Positions 19,546 through 26,182 of a DNA stretch of 26,182 bases are shown here, piece by piece. The stretch spans positions 4,356-30,537 of the forward strand of contig JAKJAB010000005.1 in assembly GCA_022707725.1 (NCBI GenBank), given 5' to 3'. This DNA comes from Chloroflexota bacterium. GTDB lineage: Bacteria > Chloroflexota > Anaerolineae > B4-G1 > SLSP01. Every line of letters begins with the position of its first letter. Position 1 is the stretch's first letter. Below the pieces are notes generated by a model, which ran no database searches, was not told the DNA's origin, and was given only the letters and a program-made list of their open reading frames with translations. A program made the translations under genes and the position numbers.

Positions 19546-20499
19546 ATGCAAGGCGTCATTCTGGCGGCCGGCAAAGGTTCGCGCCTCCATCCGATCACGT
19601 TAAGCCGTTCTAAAGCGATGCTCCCCATCCTGGGGAAGCCCATCGTCGAGCGAGTTATGGAACTCCTGCTCGCCAACGGGGTGGACGATTTTATCCTCGT
19701 CGTCACTCCCGAGGATCGTGACATTGCGCACTATTTCCTGCGCGAGTTGACGCTCCAGGCTGAGGTGCGTTTTGTGTATCAGACGGAGCACCTGGGAATG
19801 GCGAAAGCGTTGCAATGCGCCGCGCCACTCATCAACGCGGACTTTGTCCTCTCCGCCTGTGACAATCTGGTGACGGCCGCCGATGTGGGTCGTTTGATGG
19901 CCTTCTGGCAAACCGAGCCGCAGCCCAATGCCATCCTAACGCTCATGCCGGTGACACGCGAGCGTATCAGTAGTACGGGCATTGTGGCGATGGACGGTCC
20001 ATGGATCACACGTATCGTCGAGAAGCCAACGCCGGAAGAAGCGCCCTCGAACATCTCCAGCCTGCCGTTGTACGTCTTTTCCCCGCGCATTTTGGCGTAT
20101 CTGCCCGAAGTTGCCCCTTCGCCGCGCGGCGAATACGAACTACAAGACGCCATCCAGATGCTCATTTGCCGGGAGGGACGCGTGGGTGGCGTGATGGTCG
20201 AACGCCGGCTGACGCTGACCAACGCTGCCGACCTGCTCGCACTCAACCGCGAATATTTGATGCACGGCGATGGCCGCCCGCGGTTGGAGCCGCACACCGT
20301 CGGACCGGACACACAGTTGATCACGCCGCTGTACATTGAACAAGGCACCATCATTGGGACGTGCTGCGTCATCGGGCCGAACGTCTACATTGAACGTGAC
20401 TGCTGTATCGGCGATGGGGTCACCCTACGCGACGCGTTAGTGTTGCGCGGCGCGACGGTCGACGACGGGAGAACGATCGCCGATCGGGTCATCGCCTAG
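19546..20499 (+). CDS. Sugar-1-phosphate nucleotidyltransferase with left-handed beta-helix tail
   Basis: 317 residues. The N-terminal nucleotidyltransferase domain has the signature LAAGKGSRLHPITLSRSKAMLPILGKPI (6-33) and a metal-site Asp106 in SACDN. Its catalytic core resembles GlmU/RmlA/GalU-type enzymes, which make UDP-, dTDP- or GDP-sugars from sugar-1-phosphate. The C-terminal 60 residues (LITPLYIEQGTIIGTCCVIGPNVYIERDCCIGDGVTLRDALVLRG) show hexapeptide-like turns of a short beta-helix, so a GlmU-like layout without a full acetyltransferase. Substrate is not determinable. GAGGA lies about 9 bp upstream, inside a 13-bp palindrome centred on 19531 that may mask it. It likely supplies nucleotide sugars for wall or surface glycan synthesis. 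Confidence 0.88.
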   Translation: MQGVILAAGKGSRLHPITLSRSKAMLPILGKPIVERVMELLLANGVDDFILVVTPEDRDIAHYFLRELTLQAEVRFVYQTEHLGMAKALQCAAPLINADFVLSACDNLVTAADVGRLMAFWQTEPQPNAILTLMPVTRERISSTGIVAMDGPWITRIVEKPTPEEAPSNISSLPLYVFSPRILAYLPEVAPSPRGEYELQDAIQMLICREGRVGGVMVERRLTLTNAADLLALNREYLMHGDGRPRLEPHTVGPDTQLITPLYIEQGTIIGTCCVIGPNVYIERDCCIGDGVTLRDALVLRGATVDDGRTIADRVIA

Positions 20500-20566
20500 G
20501 TTCGACCAGGCAGAACGTTCCTCCCTATCTGCTCCTCCCGGCGGGGCGAAGATAGTTTGTCGATTC

Positions 20567-22987
20567 ATGAAAGCGAACCGCTTGCTCAAAACCCATGCGG
20601 CGCGCATTTTGGTGATTCTATGCGCGCTGATCCTCCTCGGCGGCGTGGGGCTATGCCTGTGGCTCTGCGCCGGACTCCCTGCGCCAGACGATCTGAGCGC
20701 CTATACCAGCGCGCCAAGCAGTAAAATCTACGACCGTCACGGCCAGTTGCTCTTCGAGATGCCCCCGCCGTACACCGGCAGCCACACTCCTGCGACGCTG
20801 GCTGACATCCCCCCGTATCTGATCCAGGCTACCATCGCCACGGAGGACGCCACCTTCTACAGCAACCCAGGTATGGATTTGCAAGGTATCCTGCGCGCGG
20901 TGTGGATCAACGTGCAGGGCGGAGAGGCGGGTGGAAGCACGATCACACAGCAGCTGGTGCGCACGGTGATGTTCAGCGCCGACGAGCGCGTCGAGCGCAC
21001 GCTGTACCGCAAGCTGCGCGAGTTGATCCTCGCCATCCGCATCACGCGGCGCTATACGAAAGATGAAATCCTCACCCTTTACCTCAATGAGACGTATTAC
21101 GGCAATATGGCCTATGGCGTGGAAGCGGCGGCGCACGCCTACTTTGGCAAATCCGCGCGTGATCTTGATCTGGCCGAGTGCGCACTCCTCGCTGGTTTGC
21201 CGCAGACTCCAGCGCTCTACAATCCACTTGAAGCACTCGACGCGGCTAAAGCTCGTCAGGCTGTGGTGTTGGATTTGATGGTGAAGCAGGGGTATATCTC
21301 CGAGCCAGATGCAGCGTTGGCCATAGCCGAACCACTCGACCTGGCCGCCGCCCCGTTTCCCATCCGCGCGCCGCATTTCGTGATGTTTGTGCGCAGCCAG
21401 TTGGAACGTGAATTAGGACTGGCGCGCATACAGGCCGGCGGGTTGAATGTCTACACCACTCTCGATCTGGATCTGACCGACACCGCCCGCGACTCGATCC
21501 GCCATCACCTGGAACTACTGGCGGTGTGTCACTACGACCCGGTGTGTCCGCCCGGCGGGCGCAATGTGCGCAATGCCGCGCTGGTGGCCCTCGATCCGCA
21601 GACCGGCGATGTCGTGGCAATGGTAGGCAGCCCGGATTACTTCTCGGCGCGCATTGCCGGCGCGGTGAACGGCGCGACGGCGCTGCGCCAGCCGGGGTCG
21701 TCCATCAAACCGCTGACGTATGCCGCCGCCTTCGAGCAAGCCGCCTTGGGGCAGGGTGATTTCACGCCCGCGACGATGTTGTTGGATGTGCGTACCGCCT
21801 TCGTGACGCGCGAGGGCACGCCTTACGTCCCGCTGAACTATGACCTGGTTTTCCGCGGGCCGGTGCGCGTGCGCGAGGCGCTGGCGTCGTCGTATAATCT
21901 GGTTGCCATCAAGGTGTTGGATGCCATTGGCGTCGAAGCGCTAACCGGGATGGCGCGCCGCCTGGGGATCACGACCTTCGACGATCCTGACCGGATTGGT
22001 CTGGCGATAGGCTTGGGTGGTGGCGAGGTGCGCCTGCTAGAGTTGACCGCTGCGTATGCCGCATTTGCCAATGGCGGATACGCTGTGCAGCCACGCGTTA
22101 TCCGGCGCGTGGAGGACGCGGACGGTGCGCTGATCTGGGAACCACCCGGCGGTATGGGGGAGCGCGCGCTCGACGCCCGTGTGGCTTATCTCATCACCGA
22201 CATTCTGAGCGATGACCTGGCGCGCATTCCTACCTTCGGTGAGGGCAGCGTGCTCAATCTGAGCCGTCCGGCGGCTGTCAAAACCGGCACCACCACCGAC
22301 TTCCGCGACAATTGGACCGTGGGTTACACACCAGAGTTGGTGGTCGGTGTCTGGGTGGGCAACGCGGACAACGAAACGATGAAGGAAGTCACCGGCATCA
22401 CCGGCGCGGCGCCCATCTGGCACGATGTGATGGAGGCGGCGCTCAAGGGGCAGCCGGGTCACAACTTCGAGCGGCCCGCTGGGTTGGTCGATGTGGAAGT
22501 TTGTGCGCTATCGGGGGAACTGCCGGAGCCAGATTGCCCGCATCGCATCGTCGAGACGTTTATCGCCGGGACTGAACCGGACGCGGTTTGCACGATGCAC
22601 CAACGCATCGATGGCATCGTCTACACCATCCTTCCTCCCGAAGCTCAAGCCTGGGCGCGCGAGCGTAATCTCCCCCAACCTCCGATCCAAAACCCGCAAC
22701 CCGCAACCCATCTACGCATTACCAGTCCGGATACCGGCGCCGTCTATCGTATTGATCCGGCACAGCCTCGTGAGATGCAAAAAATAAATATTTTTATTGC
22801 GGTTGATACGCATTTTAAACAAATTAAATTGTTGATAGACAATTCGCCGTTGGCGACGCTGATAGCGCCACCCTACACACATCTTTGGCAACTGGAACCG
22901 GGTATCCATACCTTCTCTGCCGTAGGGCGCGCGCCTGATGGTATGGAAATTGTTAGCGACAGCGTGACAATTGACGTCCGCGAATAA
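20567..22987 (+). CDS. pbpC: Class A penicillin-binding protein, PBP1C-like
   Basis: 806 residues. A short cytoplasmic start and one membrane helix (about 13-35) are followed by a GT51 glycosyltransferase domain: ATEDATFY (Glu93), GGSTITQQLVR (122-132), and KLRELILAIRITRRYTKDEILTLYLNETYYGN. The transpeptidase domain has S378-SI-K381 (QPGSSIKP), S442-YN and K572-TG. The C-terminal part has Cys646, Cys657 and Cys675, then a linker and a BiPBP_C-like domain (about 715-806), which is the PBP1C mark. It polymerises and cross-links peptidoglycan outside the membrane. A heptanucleotide repeat (22682-22709) codes the Pro/Gln-rich linker, and bases about 22775-22850 are unusually AT-rich. The Shine-Dalgarno is weak. 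It lies 67 bp after the nucleotidyltransferase. Confidence 0.93.
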   Translation: MKANRLLKTHAARILVILCALILLGGVGLCLWLCAGLPAPDDLSAYTSAPSSKIYDRHGQLLFEMPPPYTGSHTPATLADIPPYLIQATIATEDATFYSNPGMDLQGILRAVWINVQGGEAGGSTITQQLVRTVMFSADERVERTLYRKLRELILAIRITRRYTKDEILTLYLNETYYGNMAYGVEAAAHAYFGKSARDLDLAECALLAGLPQTPALYNPLEALDAAKARQAVVLDLMVKQGYISEPDAALAIAEPLDLAAAPFPIRAPHFVMFVRSQLERELGLARIQAGGLNVYTTLDLDLTDTARDSIRHHLELLAVCHYDPVCPPGGRNVRNAALVALDPQTGDVVAMVGSPDYFSARIAGAVNGATALRQPGSSIKPLTYAAAFEQAALGQGDFTPATMLLDVRTAFVTREGTPYVPLNYDLVFRGPVRVREALASSYNLVAIKVLDAIGVEALTGMARRLGITTFDDPDRIGLAIGLGGGEVRLLELTAAYAAFANGGYAVQPRVIRRVEDADGALIWEPPGGMGERALDARVAYLITDILSDDLARIPTFGEGSVLNLSRPAAVKTGTTTDFRDNWTVGYTPELVVGVWVGNADNETMKEVTGITGAAPIWHDVMEAALKGQPGHNFERPAGLVDVEVCALSGELPEPDCPHRIVETFIAGTEPDAVCTMHQRIDGIVYTILPPEAQAWARERNLPQPPIQNPQPATHLRITSPDTGAVYRIDPAQPREMQKINIFIAVDTHFKQIKLLIDNSPLATLIAPPYTHLWQLEPGIHTFSAVGRAPDGMEIVSDSVTIDVRE
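22682..22709. repeat. Heptanucleotide repeats in the pbpC linker
   Basis: Four contiguous 7-mers: CCGATCC, AAAACCC, GCAACCC, GCAACCC. They encode a Pro/Gln/Asn-rich linker just before the C-terminal domain, and the frame stays open. The 7-base period matches the tracts at 7072-7106 and 12516-12578, although the unit sequence differs. Confidence 0.6.
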
Positions 22988-23122
22988 GGGTGAATAGGCA
23001 ATTTGCGAAAACGGTGATACACTTGTGGGTGATAGCGTGGGGACCATGTAACCTTACAGACTGCGCGGGCAAAGCGCAATCAGGGGCATAAACGTTGGTA
23101 ATGTGGGGGATTTAGCAAGGCG

Positions 23123-24595
23123 ATGAACGTGATACCCGGAGAACAAGCGCGGCGTGATGCGACGCGATTGGTTATATGGAGTTACATGGGGCTTGCCCTA
23201 TTGGCCATCGTGCTTCACATCATGCGAAATATTGCCATACAGCGGGGTTTGAATTGGGTTTATCTGCTCACCTTGCTATGTATTTTCGTCACTGGTATAT
23301 TTTCGCTCGTGCAACTCAAAAGCTCTTTGTCCCGCGCCATACTGCTTTTTTCCTGGGTCACTTTTGTCTGTCTTGTAGTGCTCCTCACTCATGAAATTAT
23401 TACCGGCCAGGATTATGTTAACTTGTTCATGATGTTTTATGTGGGCATTTTTACGCTTGGCATTATTTTGGGTTACAAAGCTGCGCTGCACTATATGATT
23501 GCAACCGGGATCGTCTTTTTTGTACTTGGCGCAATCTACCAAAATTTCTGGCACATGATCGTGCCGGTCGTCGTTGCGTATGGGTTTACGATTCCGGCCA
23601 AAGTCGTCGAGCGGATGATCGATCAGAGCACCCGTGATTTTGCGCAGATCAACCGCCGCCTGGAAGACCAAGTGGCAGAACGGACTGCCGAACTGGCGGA
23701 GAGCAACCGTCGCCTTCAGGCGGATGTGCGCGCCCGCGCCCATATAGAAGAGGTATTACGTCAGCGCACCGTCGAACTCGAAAGCCGCAATGAAGAGCTA
23801 AACGCCTATGCGCACACTGTCGCTCACGACATCAAGTCGCCACTGGCGGCCATCATCGGATTTGGCGAGCTTTTGGAACGGCACTACACGCAGTTTACCG
23901 AAGACCAACTGACCTATTATTTCGGCGTGATTGCGCGCAACGGCCGGAAGATCACCAATATCGTCGATGAACTGTTGTTGTTATCCAGCGTGCGTGAGGC
24001 TAGAGGAGTCGATGTCGGGCTGCTCGACATGGCTGTGATCGTTGAAGAGGCGCAGCACCGTCTCATCCATGACATCACCGAGAAGAAGCCCGAAATCGTT
24101 CTTCCTGCTGTCTGGCCGGTGGCGTTGGGCTATGCGCCGTGGGTCGAAGAGATATGGACGAATTACATCAGCAACGCGATCAAATACGGCGGCGCCCCAC
24201 CCCGTATCGAACTCGGCTACACGCTCTTAGATGACAAGGTACCGGTTGAGGAGTTGGTGTCACCACTGTCGCCGGAGACGCTGCGCGCCCAAATCGGAAA
24301 TCCGTACCCCAAAATCATCTTCTGGCTGCGCGATAACGGCCCTGGCCTTACCCCAGAAGAGCAGAGCCGTCTCTTCACGCCTTTCACTCGGCTTGAGCAG
24401 GCGCGAGCCAAAGGCCATGGTCTGGGACTGTCCATCGTGCGGCGAATTGCGGAGCGGCTCGATGGCGAAGTGGGTGTCGAAAGTGCGGTTGGGCAGGGCA
24501 GTACCTTCTTCTTCACACTGCCTGCCGCGCCGGAGCAAGCGCAACCGGCGGACAAACCCGACGCTGACGGCGACACAATCACTGAGACAAGTTGA
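23123..24595 (+). CDS. Membrane-bound sensor histidine kinase
   Basis: 490 residues. About six hydrophobic helices form the N-terminal sensor (15-165, no obvious extracellular domain), followed by a coiled coil (168-225: RLEDQVAERTAELAESNRRL). A HisKA domain has phospho-acceptor His235 in YAHTVAHDIKSPLAAIIGF. The HATPase domain has N-box EIWTNYISNAIKYGG (Asn347/Asn351), G1 DNGPGL and G2 GHGLGLSIV. It should autophosphorylate and pass phosphate to a response regulator, but no regulator gene is adjacent, so it is an orphan in this window. The membrane part is clearly AT-richer than the kinase part. The start has a modest AAGG site. It precedes priA by 11 bp; its signal is unknown. Confidence 0.93.
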   Translation: MNVIPGEQARRDATRLVIWSYMGLALLAIVLHIMRNIAIQRGLNWVYLLTLLCIFVTGIFSLVQLKSSLSRAILLFSWVTFVCLVVLLTHEIITGQDYVNLFMMFYVGIFTLGIILGYKAALHYMIATGIVFFVLGAIYQNFWHMIVPVVVAYGFTIPAKVVERMIDQSTRDFAQINRRLEDQVAERTAELAESNRRLQADVRARAHIEEVLRQRTVELESRNEELNAYAHTVAHDIKSPLAAIIGFGELLERHYTQFTEDQLTYYFGVIARNGRKITNIVDELLLLSSVREARGVDVGLLDMAVIVEEAQHRLIHDITEKKPEIVLPAVWPVALGYAPWVEEIWTNYISNAIKYGGAPPRIELGYTLLDDKVPVEELVSPLSPETLRAQIGNPYPKIIFWLRDNGPGLTPEEQSRLFTPFTRLEQARAKGHGLGLSIVRRIAERLDGEVGVESAVGQGSTFFFTLPAAPEQAQPADKPDADGDTITETS

Positions 24596-24606
24596 CCGTC
24601 TGAACA

Positions 24607-26182
24607 ATGTACGCGCGCGTTGTGGTGTTTCTCCCCTTCAGAAGCAAGACCACGCCCCTGTTTGATTACAGCATCCCGGCGAAGCTGGTCGCCGCCGTGC
24701 AGCCGGGCACGCTCGTCCTCGTCCCACTCCGCGAGTCAGTGCTGCCGGGTATTGTGCTGGCGCTGACCGACACGCCCGCCGTTCCCGAAACGCGACCTAT
24801 TCAGAGCGTCCTCTATCCCGACCCAGTGCTGGATGATGGCTTGCTGGACCTAGCACAATGGATGTCGCGGGAAACATTGGCGCCACTCCACCAGTGCGTG
24901 CAGGTGATGCTGCCGCCGGGCCTGCGTGCGACCGTGTATCTTCGCCTTTCCGCCAAGGCGACGCCTGCGCCACCCGATCTCCCCGATCCCGCCGCCAGGC
25001 TGTTGGAGACGCTCATCCAGCGCGGCCCGCTGACGAGTGCCCAGGTCAAACAGGCGCTCAAGGGCGTGGACGTGCGCCGCACGCGGCATTATTTACAGAA
25101 GCGCCGCTTGATCGAAGTGGAACGTTTGCTGCGATTCAACATTGTCCAGCCGAAAGTGACCCGACTGGCTCGTTTGGTTGCACCGCGCGTGCAATGGGAG
25201 GCTCAACTGCGTGGCCTGCGCGACGTAGCGCTATACCAGGGCATTCTGGACTTTCTCGCGGGTGAAACTCAGCCGGTGGAGGTCGAGGTGGTCTATGCCG
25301 AAACGGGTGCGAAGTCCTATCACCTCAAAACGCTGGCCGAGCGTGCGTTGATTGCCTTCAGCCACGAGGAAGTGCTGCGCGATCCACTGGCAGAGATGAT
25401 CTTCACGCCCGATCACCCTCCGGCGCTCATCCCGGAGCAGCAGGTTGTCTGGGACGCCATCGAGCCGCTGTTGCACGAGTCCGTCGCGGCATCAACATTG
25501 GCGGCCCCCATTTTGCTCCTCGGCGTGACCGGCTCCGGCAAGACGGAGCTGTACATGCGGGCGACGGCGCAGGTGCTGTCGCGGGGCCGGCAGGCGTTGA
25601 TTCTCGTCCCTGAAATCAGCTTGACGCCACAGACCGTGCAGCGCTTTGCCGTGCGCTTCCCAGGGCGGGTGGGACTGTGGCACAGCGCGATGAGCGATGG
25701 CGAGCGTTTCGACACATGGCGGCGGGTGCGCAGCGGCAATATTGCCGTAGTGGTGGGCGCGCGTTCGGCTCTATTCGCGCCGTTTCCTAACTTGGGCCTC
25801 ATTGTCATGGACGAGGAGGAGGACACAAGCTACAAGCAGAGTCGCGCGCCGTATTTCCACACGCGGGAGGTGGCCGCAGAACTGGCGCGGCGACGCGGCG
25901 CGTTGCTCATCCTGGGCAGCGCCACGCCCTCGCTGGAAGCCTACGCCCGCGCGTTGGAAGGTCGCTACCGGCTCCTGGAGATGCCGCAGCGGGTGATGGC
26001 ACACCAACAGCGCCTCACGGCCTGGGAAAAGTTCCTGCATCTTGCCGCTAGCCGCTACCAATCGCTGGCCGGGGCGCCAGACGCGCGCACCATTGCCCTG
26101 CCACCGGTACAGATTGTGGACATGCGGGCCGAACTCAAGGCCGGCAACCGCTCCGTCTTCAGCGTGGCGCTGCAAGAGGCGG
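24607..26182 (+). CDS. priA: Primosomal replication helicase PriA, 3'-truncated by the window
   Basis: The frame is open for 525 codons and runs off the end. The N-terminal DNA-binding part (1-90) has LFDYSIPAKLVAAVQPGTLVLVPL, followed by a winged-helix-like segment, then the superfamily 2 helicase core: Walker A GVTGSGKTE (306-314), LILVPEISLTPQ, GLWHSAMS, VVVGARSALFAPF, the motif II box MDEEED (Asp402) and GSATPSLEAYA. PriA reloads the replisome at stalled forks. Motif II is DEEE where E. coli has DEEH, and about 34 residues (MAHQQRLTAWEKF...ARTIA) are inserted before LPPVQIVDMR. The Cys-rich zinc region and C-terminal helicase motifs lie beyond the window. A strong Shine-Dalgarno is lacking; translation may depend on the histidine kinase gene 11 bp upstream. 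Confidence 0.93.
   Translation, partial: MYARVVVFLPFRSKTTPLFDYSIPAKLVAAVQPGTLVLVPLRESVLPGIVLALTDTPAVPETRPIQSVLYPDPVLDDGLLDLAQWMSRETLAPLHQCVQVMLPPGLRATVYLRLSAKATPAPPDLPDPAARLLETLIQRGPLTSAQVKQALKGVDVRRTRHYLQKRRLIEVERLLRFNIVQPKVTRLARLVAPRVQWEAQLRGLRDVALYQGILDFLAGETQPVEVEVVYAETGAKSYHLKTLAERALIAFSHEEVLRDPLAEMIFTPDHPPALIPEQQVVWDAIEPLLHESVAASTLAAPILLLGVTGSGKTELYMRATAQVLSRGRQALILVPEISLTPQTVQRFAVRFPGRVGLWHSAMSDGERFDTWRRVRSGNIAVVVGARSALFAPFPNLGLIVMDEEEDTSYKQSRAPYFHTREVAAELARRRGALLILGSATPSLEAYARALEGRYRLLEMPQRVMAHQQRLTAWEKFLHLAASRYQSLAGAPDARTIALPPVQIVDMRAELKAGNRSVFSVALQEA

Overview
The window is about 26 kb of moderately GC-rich bacterial chromosome, coding on both strands. It most resembles Chloroflexota (an Anaerolineae-like lineage). 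This rests on gene style rather than a marker tree: secreted lipoproteins with long Thr/Pro linkers straight after the lipobox, a very large membrane polymerase/ligase with C-terminal TPRs, a tandem double-HTH protein next to a TPR protein, and an rplI-rodZ-rimO operon. No rRNA, tRNA, CRISPR array, transposase or phage gene is visible. No gene-free stretch exceeds about 205 bp (the longest is 746-950).

Left end (1-4229): the C-terminal part of a CDF metal efflux transporter, a small secreted Gly/Arg-rich protein behind an activator-type promoter, a strong terminator, a convergent PrsW-like membrane protease, and an unusual lipoprotein joining a DsbA-like thioredoxin domain to a cyclophilin domain.

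Cell-surface block (4230-13728, all minus strand): a clan GH-A glycosidase-like protein, a solute-binding lipoprotein without permeases, glycerate 2-kinase, an NAD-sugar epimerase, an O-antigen-ligase/polymerase-like membrane protein broken into two frames, and a WecA/TagO-type phosphoglycosyltransferase. Most neighbours overlap or lie a few bases apart, so this is probably one long transcription unit for surface glycan assembly.

Central block (13824-18555): a plus-strand CoA-type Nudix hydrolase, apparently leaderless, converges on the minus-strand rplI-rodZ-rimO operon. rodZ is broken by a one-base frameshift at a C6 tract. Between rplI and the next minus-strand unit (double HTH plus TPR protein) is an exact 16-bp parS palindrome, the ParB-binding centromere site. 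It suggests the region lies near the replication origin.

Right end (18711-26182): an unrecognised minus-strand gene diverges from a plus-strand series: a small Sm/Hfq-like protein, a sugar nucleotidyltransferase with a beta-helix tail, a PBP1C-like class A penicillin-binding protein, a membrane histidine kinase and the N-terminal two thirds of PriA, which runs off the window.

Most notable are the parS site, the DsbA-cyclophilin fusion whose cyclophilin catalytic residues look lost, the divergent Sm-like protein, two +1-type frame breaks in envelope genes, and heptanucleotide repeats at three places, two of them inside coding sequence. I see no clear undescribed multi-gene defence or mobile system.
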